Source of the DNA: an uncultured Robinsoniella sp.
GTDB lineage: Bacteria > Bacillota > Clostridia > Lachnospirales > Lachnospiraceae
Direction: 5' to 3'
Length of the DNA stretch: 64,000 bases
NCBI GenBank assembly: GCA_900540475.1
Contig: UQGG01000011.1
Location: 1 to 64,000 of the forward strand
Under the pieces are notes generated by a model. That model searched no databases. It was not told the origin of the DNA and saw only the letters and a program-made list of their open reading frames with translations. The first letter of the stretch is position 1. Each line of letters opens with the position of its first letter. The position numbers and the translations under genes were made by a program. Of the stretch, positions 52,917-63,600 are shown piece after piece.

Positions 52917-55900
52917 ATGAAAAGAAAGCTTATGGCGAAAGGATTATCTGCTTTGCTGATTGCATCGGTGTTTCTGAACATGATGCCGGTAAGTGTATCT
53001 GCTAATGAAGGAGGGTCTGTGAACAGTGATGCACAGTGGGAATCGCTGCGTGAGACATTGAAGAATTATACTCCCACATGGAATGATGCCACTTATAAAG
53101 GGGCTGTGGCACAGAGAATGGTCGAGACTGCATTGATGGGAAATGGAGATGTTGGTGTTAACTCTTCCGGGAATTCAAAAGAAAAGTCCTATTTAATATC
53201 AAAACAAGATTTTTGGAACTGCGGTAATATGAACACGGATAACATCGGTTCTGCGGATGCAGGGCGGGTATCCCCGCTGTCCGTAGGGGGAGTGACCATA
53301 CGGGAGATGCAGGAAGAAGAAGTGCCGGAGATAAAACCTACCGTTACGGGATGTGGGTTCATTGATGATGCGGACCCGGAATACGTTTATGATCTGGATG
53401 GCCTTATTGACGGTAAGATGGAAGCTGATAAAGACAGCTGGGCATGTAAGGGAACCGATCATGAGCCGGACGCCCATTGGTTTGAGATTAATCTAAATCA
53501 GAAAAAATCCATACAGGGATACGAAATTTATCACCATACAGATCCATTAATGTATACGGCAGATTTTGAAGTATCCGTTAGTTCCGATGGAATTAATTAT
53601 GAAACAGTGCAAACGGTTACGGATAATGACCAGCAAAAAACAAGCTTTCAGTTTGATCAGGCAAAAGAAATACAATATATCAAAGTGGATATAACAAAGC
53701 CTAACGCAGACAGAGACAACACAGTGCGCATTCTGGAAATGACATTAATGGAAAGTGTCGAAGCAGCAGCAAATGTAACCGGCTGCGGGTATATCAGCGA
53801 TGCAGATCCTGAGTATATTTATGATTTGGATGGGATTATAGATGACAAGATGGAAAAGGACAAGGATACCTGGGCGTGCAATGGAATCGAACATGCGGAT
53901 GATAAAAAAAGCCACTGGTTCCAGGTTGATTTTGGGGAAGTAAACCGTTTAAAGAAATATGTTCTTTACCATCAGGGATCCTATAACAATTCCCAGACGG
54001 AAATGAATACTTCCGATTTTGAAATTCAGGTGAGTAAGGATGGGGAAAATTATGAAACCGTTCAGACCGTAACGGATAATGTGGATAATGCCACCGAGTT
54101 TATTCTGGACGAAGCAATAGAGGTACAATACGTAAAAGTCTTCATTACAAAGCCGAATCCGGAAAGAGACAGTACCGCCCGGATTGCAGAAATGCGGTTC
54201 TTTGATGAAGCCAATAAAAATCTGATCACTGGCGATACTGTGTATGATTTTAAAGAAACACTGGATATTACAGACGGCAGACTGGATACAAGTATGGAGA
54301 TAGCAGGGGTTCCTGTTACCTGTTCGTCCTGGCTCTCTGCTACGGATAATATAATGATAACGGAGATAACATCCGCCGGAGAGAAACCGCTTAATCTGGA
54401 AAGTGCAGTATGGACAAAATCAGATCTTGAGGATTTCCCACTGGATTCCGGAGTTGACGGTGACATGGCATGGGCATCAAAGAAGACCGTTAATCTGGTT
54501 GAAAACCAGAATGAAAAATCCTGGACTTCTGAAGTGGTATTAAAATCAAAAGTACTGGGTACGGAAGCAGTTGCTGAGAAAAATAAAGATTCCGAAGCAG
54601 TCCTGAAGTTTACTTTAGAGCCGGGACAGACCGTACAGGTTGTAACATCTGTCGGTGGCGGCGGCCAGAATTACGATTATACAGGAAGTTTACAGGGGAC
54701 AGAGCCGCAAATTGAGGCATCTGAAATCCTGGCACAGTATCAGAATGCCCAGGATCTGGTATCCCTAAAAGAAAGCAATGACCAGTGGTGGAAAGATTAC
54801 TGGCTGAAATCTTATATTAACATCGGAGATGAACAGCTGCACAGATATTATTATGGCTCTTTATACTATATGGCATGTACCAGCAGGGAGGACAGTCTTC
54901 CATCCGGTCTCTACGGGATCTGGACTACAACGGACGGCGCTATGTGGAACGGAGACTTCCACATGAATTATAACTTTATTGCACCGTTTTATGGGATGCA
55001 TTCCAGCAACCGCGGGGAATTTTCCAAATCGTTGAAAGACCCGCTTTTAGATTTCATGGAAAGCGGCAGCCAGAGAGCAAAGACAGACCTGGCTAATGTA
55101 TATCATGATTATATCTATGGAGGAAATCAGCCGGGCGAAAATGGAAAAGCCTTTAATGATGGTAAATTTGACGGGCGTCCTGAACTCGTAAATGGAATTG
55201 ATGATGGTATCCTCTACCCGGTTGCACTGGGACCATGGGGGTCTTATGCATGGGGCGGTGAAGCAGGCGGATATCTCATGCAGGTATACAATGCAGGATT
55301 TTCAGCAATGGGTCTGACACAATATTATAATTATACGAAAGACGGTGACTATTTAAAGGAAATTTATCCATATCTGCTGGCGAATGCTAATTTTTATGAG
55401 AAATGGTGTGAAAAAGAAGATTTGGGAGATGGTAAATACCGTTATAATATCTGGACAGGAGCACATGAGAATACCTTTGACATGAATTCCGGAACAGCTA
55501 TCGGTACCGTAAAAAATATATTAGAATGTCTGATCGACGGAACAGAGGATGGAAATATATTCCCTCCGGCAGAGAAACTGGCTGTCTGGAAAGACATGTA
55601 TGAAAACTTTGCAGATTACCCGATTCAGGAATTTGTGCCTCAAAGTGATGCGAATTTCACATATGACAAACCATATATCCCATTAAGCGAGGTAGGTGCG
55701 AAATTCAGGGCACATGAGGCAAATGTAGGGCTTGAGTTTATAGCACCGGGCCAGCAGCTGGGATATGATTCCGATCCGGAAGTCCGGGAAGCTGCAAGAA
55801 ACAGTATTGAACTGAAAGAGATTGCAAACAGAAATATATGGTCTCAGATTAACGAAACCCCGAAGGTATACCTCCATGCGGTAAGAAGCGGTGTTGACCC

Positions 55901-57542
55901 GCAGTACATTATGGACAAATTCAAGATTCTCCTGGATAGTTCCATGTGTGAGAATTTCGTAATTCAGGACGGCTATCATGGAATAGAAAAGGCAGGCGCA
56001 ATCGAATTTATTAACACCATGTTATTACAGAGTGACAATGATATTATAAAGGTATTCCCCAATTGGACCGGAGCGGATGCAAGCTTTACCAGACTGCGGG
56101 AAAGAGGCGCATTTTTACTGTCTTCCAGCATGACAGGCGGACAAGTGGATTATGTTGAAATCACCAGTGAAAAGGGAGAACCGGTTAAACTGGTAAATCC
56201 CTGGCAAAATTCTGTTGTAAGAGTAACCGATCAGTCTGGACAGGAAATCGATTATAAAAAAGGCTCTACGGTAAATACCGGCGAGAGAACAATTGAATTT
56301 GAAAGTACTGAAAATGCTGTTTATACCATTGAGTATGCAGGAGAAGAACCGGCTGATTACACAAAAGTGGATGCGGCACTGGATCAGGTTCCGAAGGATC
56401 TCAGTATCTACACCCGTGAAAGCGCAGCGGCTGTAACAGAAGCAGTTAACGCTGTTGTCAGGGATTTGACGATTGACCGGCAGGCAGAAGTGGATGCAAT
56501 GGCCGCAGCAATCGAAAAGGCAGTTCAGGGGTTGATAACACAGGAGTCTGTTGATCTGGAAACGGCAAAGACAGCTCTTGCAAAAGAGATATTAGTAGGA
56601 AAAGCCATGATGGAGAAAGGACAGGGCATCTATACTGACACCAGCTGGACAGCATATATCAACGCGGTGAACAATGCCATTCAGATGTCAGAAAAGCAAG
56701 ATGCAGTCTCGTCTGAAGTAAACGGAGCAGTAAACCAGGCAAAAAATGCATTCCGAAACTTAACAGTTAAAGTAGATACTTCCTTTGTGGAAGCGAAAAA
56801 AGAATTTCAGTCCATCCTGTCCGTACTGAATACGGTTCTGACTAAAGGTCAGGGTAACTATACGGATACAAGCTGGAAAGCTTTTAAGGATACGATTGCA
56901 CAAGGCTCAGCCCTTGCGGCAAAACCATCAGCAGATAAAGCAGAGATGCTGACAATGTCTCAAAAACTGAGACTGGCTGCAAATGGTTTACAGCTTAAGC
57001 CAGTTATGCCTCCGACACCGCCGGCTGTGCAACTTCCAAAGGCAGGTTCTGTACATAAGGTCGGAAGCCTCAAATATAAAGTGACAAAATCTGCAGCGAA
57101 AGACGGCACAGTTGCGGTAGTGTCAGGCGCGAAGAATACCATGACAAAAGTAAGTATCCCTTCCACTGTGAAAATTAGCGGCTATACATTCCGTGTAACG
57201 GAAATCTCTGCAAAAGCATTCAAAAATTACAATAAGCTGTCCACGGCAACCATTGGAAAATATGTAACTACTATAGGAAATTATGCATTCCAGAATAATA
57301 CAAGGCTTAAAAAAGTTACGATTGGTGAACGGGTTACGAAAATAGGCAAATACGCTTTCTATGGAGATAAGAATTTAACAGACATCAGAGTTAAGTCGAA
57401 AAAATTAACTTCCATAGGTACCAGCGCATTTAAGAAAATTAATAAGAAAGCAGTTATCCGTGTACCTAAAAATAAGGTTTCTTCTTATAAGAAATTATTC
57501 AGGGGAAAAGGTTTGCCTGGTAGAGTGGAAATAAAGAAATAA
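52917..57542 (+). CDS. Secreted GH95-like enzyme with tandem CBM32-type insert, FIVAR and BspA-type repeats
   Basis: ATG 52917 follows AAAGGAGG; the frame from 52878 starts before that site. The 1541-residue protein has a signal peptide to about 30. Two F5/8-type-C-like modules in tandem (about 142-283 and 288-440, each opening VTGCGxIxDADPEY) are inserted where the paralogue at 33595 has one. The GH95-like barrel (to about 1140) keeps FHMNYN (Asn684, Asn686) and AHEN (Glu851). Three FIVAR repeats (1146-1365) and a BspA/LRR_5 tail (1380-1541; VTTIGNYAFQNN, VTKIGKYAFYG) follow. It has no dockerin, so its tail may attach it to the cell or a host surface instead. It is the last gene of the importer-GH36 operon, 62 bp downstream of GH36. 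Confidence 0.78.
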   Translation: MKRKLMAKGLSALLIASVFLNMMPVSVSANEGGSVNSDAQWESLRETLKNYTPTWNDATYKGAVAQRMVETALMGNGDVGVNSSGNSKEKSYLISKQDFWNCGNMNTDNIGSADAGRVSPLSVGGVTIREMQEEEVPEIKPTVTGCGFIDDADPEYVYDLDGLIDGKMEADKDSWACKGTDHEPDAHWFEINLNQKKSIQGYEIYHHTDPLMYTADFEVSVSSDGINYETVQTVTDNDQQKTSFQFDQAKEIQYIKVDITKPNADRDNTVRILEMTLMESVEAAANVTGCGYISDADPEYIYDLDGIIDDKMEKDKDTWACNGIEHADDKKSHWFQVDFGEVNRLKKYVLYHQGSYNNSQTEMNTSDFEIQVSKDGENYETVQTVTDNVDNATEFILDEAIEVQYVKVFITKPNPERDSTARIAEMRFFDEANKNLITGDTVYDFKETLDITDGRLDTSMEIAGVPVTCSSWLSATDNIMITEITSAGEKPLNLESAVWTKSDLEDFPLDSGVDGDMAWASKKTVNLVENQNEKSWTSEVVLKSKVLGTEAVAEKNKDSEAVLKFTLEPGQTVQVVTSVGGGGQNYDYTGSLQGTEPQIEASEILAQYQNAQDLVSLKESNDQWWKDYWLKSYINIGDEQLHRYYYGSLYYMACTSREDSLPSGLYGIWTTTDGAMWNGDFHMNYNFIAPFYGMHSSNRGEFSKSLKDPLLDFMESGSQRAKTDLANVYHDYIYGGNQPGENGKAFNDGKFDGRPELVNGIDDGILYPVALGPWGSYAWGGEAGGYLMQVYNAGFSAMGLTQYYNYTKDGDYLKEIYPYLLANANFYEKWCEKEDLGDGKYRYNIWTGAHENTFDMNSGTAIGTVKNILECLIDGTEDGNIFPPAEKLAVWKDMYENFADYPIQEFVPQSDANFTYDKPYIPLSEVGAKFRAHEANVGLEFIAPGQQLGYDSDPEVREAARNSIELKEIANRNIWSQINETPKVYLHAVRSGVDPQYIMDKFKILLDSSMCENFVIQDGYHGIEKAGAIEFINTMLLQSDNDIIKVFPNWTGADASFTRLRERGAFLLSSSMTGGQVDYVEITSEKGEPVKLVNPWQNSVVRVTDQSGQEIDYKKGSTVNTGERTIEFESTENAVYTIEYAGEEPADYTKVDAALDQVPKDLSIYTRESAAAVTEAVNAVVRDLTIDRQAEVDAMAAAIEKAVQGLITQESVDLETAKTALAKEILVGKAMMEKGQGIYTDTSWTAYINAVNNAIQMSEKQDAVSSEVNGAVNQAKNAFRNLTVKVDTSFVEAKKEFQSILSVLNTVLTKGQGNYTDTSWKAFKDTIAQGSALAAKPSADKAEMLTMSQKLRLAANGLQLKPVMPPTPPAVQLPKAGSVHKVGSLKYKVTKSAAKDGTVAVVSGAKNTMTKVSIPSTVKISGYTFRVTEISAKAFKNYNKLSTATIGKYVTTIGNYAFQNNTRLKKVTIGERVTKIGKYAFYGDKNLTDIRVKSKKLTSIGTSAFKKINKKAVIRVPKNKVSSYKKLFRGKGLPGRVEIKK

Positions 57543-57574
57543 TGTTAAACAGATAAAGGAGAAGAACATAATAG

Positions 57575-57630
57575 AGGGGCTATCGTACTAAGATTTTTCA
57601 ATCGTTAAGGCGACAGCCCCTTTAAAAAAA
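57575..57630 (+). terminator. Terminator or attenuator before the last giant gene
   Basis: AGGGGCTATCG (57575) pairs with CGACAGCCCCT (57611) around a long loop, followed by TTT and then A-rich sequence. It lies 33 bp past one giant gene and 37 bp before the next, so read-through could feed the next gene. Confidence 0.65.
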
Positions 57631-57666
57631 TGAAATTAGTAAAATTATAATGCAGGAGGGAAAAAT

Positions 57667-60600
57667 ATGATACAAAAATGGATGAAAAAGAGTCTTGCAC
57701 TGGCTGTATCAGCAAGTATGGTAATGGGGTCCGTACCGGTAAGCGCGGCTGAAATAATCACGGAAAATACGGTACAGAAAGAAACCGCAAAAACAGAAGA
57801 ATTTACAGATACAAAAGAATCAGCAGAAACAGCTGCTGCCACCGAGGCTGAGGAATTTTCGATGGAAACGGAAGTTGAAGATCGATCTCAAGGCCTGGAA
57901 AATCAGAACCCAATTGTTCATTTTGATATGGATAAGCTGACAGATGGGAAGATTATGAATAAGGCGGACAACCGTGAGTATCCTGTAGCCGGGAATAACG
58001 TATCCCTGACAGACTCCGTTGGCAGCCATGGAGAAGCACTTGAATTCGACGGAATTTCAAACTACATTGATCTTGGTACGGATTATCAGGTCGGGTCCAG
58101 CTATACCATTGCAGCATGGGTAAAAACAGCAGAAGATGCCAACGGGCTTTCCAGAATTACCTGCAGAAGCAGGACAACAGTTCCCGGTGAAAAGGATTTG
58201 TCTTTATACATCAGAAACAATGGGAAGCTGGAACATCAGGGAACTGAATGGCTTGCATCGGATGAGAATGCAGTTGGTTTTGGAACCTGGCAGCACGTGG
58301 CGGTGGTTAGCGACGGTATGGCAATGAAATTGTATGTAAATGGCAACGTTGTAAAGGAAGAAAACACTGCCGCAGGGGACATGAGCAATACAGATGTATC
58401 GCTATTGATTGGTGCCGGTTGGAATAAAGATGCCACGGCTCCCTTTGAAGACCATATGTTTAAGGGAGCTATGGATGAGCTGAGAATTTATGATACGGCT
58501 GTAAATGATGCGGAGATGAAAGATCTGGCAGCGGAAGGAAACCCGGATGAAGAGATAGAACTGCCCGAATCCTTATTCCAGTTTACAATGGATGAGGTCA
58601 TAGACGGAACCGGGGAAAATGTTGGGAAAAAGGTTGTGATCAATGAAACGGATCAGAAAGAATATGCCGTAAATGGTAACTATCGGGTGGATGATTTTGG
58701 TATTTACGGTAAATCTCTGGAGTTTAACGGAAATAATACATATATCAATATCGGAAATCCGGAAATCCACGATGAGTATACCTTTGAAGCGTGGGTAAAT
58801 ATCGATCCAAGCGGCGGAAACAGCCTGAATAAAATTTTTGGGCGGGACCGCACCACGATTCCACAGGATTCCTTTTATTTTTGCGTCAGGAACAACGGCA
58901 ATATTGAATTTGAGACTAAAGGGTCTGAAGGCGGAACCTGGTTAGAAGGGAAAGAAGCCAATCGGCTGGCATTTGACAACTGGAGCCATCTGGCTGTTAC
59001 CTGTGACAAAGATACTTATAAAATGTATCTGAATGGAGAGCTGATAGCCACGGAAGCGGTAGAGGTGCAGATAGACCAGGCTTTAAATCCCAACGACCTG
59101 CTGATTGGCTCCGGATGGAATGCAGACGGAACTGCTATTTTTAACGGTCATGCTTTTAAAGGCAGGATGGATGATGTAAGAATTTTTAATGTTGCATTGA
59201 CAGAACAGCAGATTAAAAAGTCAACGGAAGGAATTCTTCAGAATCTGCCGCCTGAGATAAAAGGGGTTTCACCATCCGATGGCAGTACCATAGGTAAACA
59301 GGGTAAGATAGCCGTTACTTATAATATGGCGGTTCAACTGAGTACGGAAGCCATTATTTTAAAAGATGAAACAACTGGTGAAACGGTTCCGGCTGCTTAT
59401 GAAGTAGTGGATAAGGACGAGAAAATCGAAGGTGCGGAAACACTGGAAATTACGGCGGCGGATCCGCTGGATTCGGGACATGTATATTCCCTTACCATTC
59501 CTGCGGGGGCACTGGAGAATCTTCAGGGAATAACGAACAGAGAAGCGAAGACCTTTACCTTTAGTGTTGGCATAGAACTGGAAGGAAACAGTGCCGAAAG
59601 CAATCTGGGGGACTGGATCAACGGTGAAGTTAAGATCCCTTCTGCGATTGCACAGCAGGATAATACAGTTACGATGAGCAATGGAATTGTGGAAAGAACT
59701 TTTGATGTTTCTAAAAATTTCATGACAACCGGTTATAACAATCTGTATACAGGACTGGATTTACTGGAAAAGGGTAATCTTGGGGCAGATATGGAGATTG
59801 TGTTAAATGATCACTATACAGATGGAGACGATGGAGAAGTACGATACCAGATAGGCGGGGAAGATTCAGATTTTGAATACTTGAACCATACAACCGAAGA
59901 GAATACGGAAGAGATCTTTCACTGGGAATATGACCCGCGTATGTCGGATCCTACTATGAAGGACACAGCCTGGCCTGCAAAGGGAAAAGCTTTGATTGTC
60001 AACTATGGGGCAAAAGATACGGTTGAGGAAAAGTACCGGGGAGTGAAACTTCAGGTGCGGTATGAAATTTACGATGGAATCCCAGTAATATCCAAGTATG
60101 TAAAAGTTGTGAACCAGGGCGGAGAGAAAGTAGTGGTGCAGCATCTGAGATCTGAAATACTTCCTATACAGACACCGAAAAAGGAAGCGCTGTATATGGA
60201 AACCAGTTATAATGGCGGAAATCCAAATCACGACAGGAATAATGGAAGACACCAGTCTGTGCAGTGGAAAGACAATGAAACATTCGGACAGCTTATCAGC
60301 CAGTATTCGTATGAACCGGATCTGGGTCAGAAAATAGAAGAGTTTGGTCCTGCGTACACCTTGCAGCCGGGTGAGACTTTCACAGGTTTTCGGACATATG
60401 AACTATTCCAGAGCAGCAGTTATTATGAATGGCAGCAGCTTGCGGTAAAGAAAATGTACCGGGTGCTTTTTCCACAGACAACGGATAACCCGACCATTTA
60501 TCATTTGATCAGTGCGGACGAGAAAAAAATAAAAGAAGGCATTGATCAGGCAAAAGCGTCAGGATTTAATATGGTACTTCTTTCTTTTGGTTCAGGCGTC

Positions 60601-63600
60601 AATGTAGAGGACGTTTCGGCAGCGAATATTGAGAAGTATAAACGCATCTGTGATTACGCCCATGAAAAAGATATTTTGATCGGCTCCTATACCATGGTAG
60701 TATCCCGCGGGGATCAGGGTGCCCACGAAAGCTATAACGGATGCTGGGGAAATATGCGGTGTATGACCTCTGCAGCGGCTGAAACAAGCCTCCAAAACGC
60801 CTTGAAATTTTATCAGGAAACAGGAATGGATTGTATTGAAATCGATGGCACCTATCCAAGCTGGGTTTGTGACAATAAGAAACCAGAACACATCGGACAT
60901 GATGGAGAGCAGGATTCCGTTGCAAAACAGTGGGAGACAGCAGTCAGAGACTTCTACAAAGATTTAAGAGAAATGAATGTATATATCAATTCTCCGGACT
61001 GGCACTATATGAATGGTGCAAGTATGGGTGTAATGGGATATGAAGAGGCAGCTTTTGCAATACCAAGAGCCCACCAGCTGATCTATGGAAGAGAGATCGC
61101 TTATTATGGCACTTTTGGTAAAATGCCGTCCATGGGATGGACGCTGGTTCCATTTTCAGCATATACAGGGGGAGACGATTCCGTTTTCTGGCCATATGAC
61201 GAAAGAATTAACGATTACGATTACATTATTGCACTCAATATGATGTTTGGTGTAGGCGGCTCTTACCGTGGCGCAAATGGGCTGTACCAAGGGGCGCCAT
61301 CCGAAAATGTTATGAAGACATGGGGTGAATTCTATAATAAATACAATGATATTTTGAATGGTGATGTGATTCATATTAAACCACCGGTTTATGATATCCC
61401 GGAAGGATCAGGCAGCCGTACAAGTGATAAAACAATTGATATTGATGGGTTTATCCATGCATCTGCGGATACAAAGCAAAAAGGGCTGGGCGCATTTTTT
61501 AACCAGACCGGAGAAAAAGTAACACAGAAAGTGAAAGTACCGCTATATTATACAGGGCTTACGGATTTAAAAGCGGCACCGGCACCTGTGGAAGGATCCC
61601 ATTACCGCGATGACATGAGAGTATACCCCGGCCTGGGGGATTGGTATGATCCGCCGATACCGGAAATTAATACACCGGAGGGAGTTCCTACGGATAAAAA
61701 AGCAGTGTTATGTTTTGGTGATATGAACCCACAGGAATATATCATTGACAGCAATGGAAGTATCGAAATTGAGCTGACTATGGAGCCTGGAACATATGCA
61801 TGGTTTACGGTATATGATCCTAAGGATGCACCGGGAACTTCAGCAGCAATACCGGTTCCCCAAAATGCAGAAGCAACTAAGGAGAGCAACCAGATCACTC
61901 TGAGCTGGGAGCATGTTTCCGTAGCTGGCAGAAATGTAAAGGAATATGCTGTTTACCGCAATGGTGATTATCTTGGAAAGGCCTTTACCAATACATTTAC
62001 CGATAAGACAATGGAAGCGAATAACAACTATGAATATGAAATCATACCCGTGCATAATACGGTGTCCGGAACTGGGGCAAAAGTGGCCATCAGTACAGAA
62101 GAGGACAAAGAGGCACCGGAATTAACGGATGCAAAAGCTTTGGATAAAGAATCAATTCAGCTTTCCTTTAATGAAAAATTAGACAGAGAAACAGCAGAAA
62201 ATATGGGCAGCTATCAGGTATCCGCAAATGTAGTTTTATCTGCATCTCTGGATAGGGAAGGTAAAACGGTAACTCTGAAGCTGAAAAAAGAATTGATGGC
62301 ATTTACAGAGACAGAAGTAGAAGTCAGCGGTATCTGTGATTTGGCTGGAAATGTAATTTCTGAAGGCAGTGTAAGGACAATTGTATTTGGAAATCTGAGG
62401 GCATTTGACTTTAACGAGACAGGTGGTGATGTAATTCTGGATCGCATCAACGGCGAAAACGGAACGATCTATGGTAATCCGAAACGGGATACGGGTATCC
62501 AGGGTTCTGCACTTTCCTTTGATGGTGCCCAAAACTATGTAAACCTTGGGAAAGTCATAAATAGCTATACAGATTATGGGTTATCCTTCTGGTTTAACCC
62601 GGAAGATGTGCAGAAAGAGCAGACGCTTCTGGGGCAGCAGAGAGATACATTCCCGGCGTGGATGTGGAATCTTGGTATCCGGGATGGCAGCCTGTTCTTC
62701 CAGGCAAATGATGGAAAGGGCGATAGTGAACAGGAGATAAAGGTAGAATTACTGACTGCATCCGGACTGATCAAAGAAGGGGAATGGAATCATGTAACCC
62801 TGGTCAGGAATGGGGAGAGCTTTACACTCTATGTAAATGGTAAACCAGAAGCAGCAGAGGTGAAAGCCGGCATAGACCAGACAGAAAATGAATACACCAT
62901 GTGGCTGGGAGGCTTCCGAAATGCTGCCGGAGGTGAACCTACGAAGCAGTTTAAGGGTTTGATTGATGAATTAAACTTCTATAATACCAGCCTGACCGAT
63001 GAAAACGTGAAGAACATTTGCATGGAGCATGTAGATGTGGAAGCGAAGAGTGAACTGGAGGGAACAGTTACATTTGCAAAAACCTTATTGGAAGCAGACT
63101 ATACGCCAAAAAGCTATGCAAAGGTGGCAGAAATGCTGGAAATTGCAGAAAAACTTCTGGAGCGCATCATGCCATCGGGACAGGAACTGGAACTGGTACA
63201 GGGCCAGCTGAAGGAAGCAATTATGGGTCTTGAGAAGAATGGGACGATAGATCCGGAACAATCCTTTGACGAGCTAATAGGGCAGATTCAGAAATTGAAC
63301 CAGAAAGACTATACAGAAAATGCATGGAAACAGTTTCAGGAGAAATATCGGGCTATCCTGGCGGCAGGCAGAAAAGATAGCGAAGCCGTTGCGCAGCTCC
63401 AGAAGGCATTGGATCAACTGAAGCTGAGCAGTGAAAATGAGCTGCTGATGGAGAAAGCAATCCTGGAAAGCGTCATATCCTGCTCAAAGCTGTTAAAAGA
63501 AGATGCTTATACCGGAGCATCCTGGCAGAAGTATCAGCAGGCTTTAGCAGACGCCCAGAAGATATATGCAGATAAAACTGTTTCGGTAGGTACCATACAG

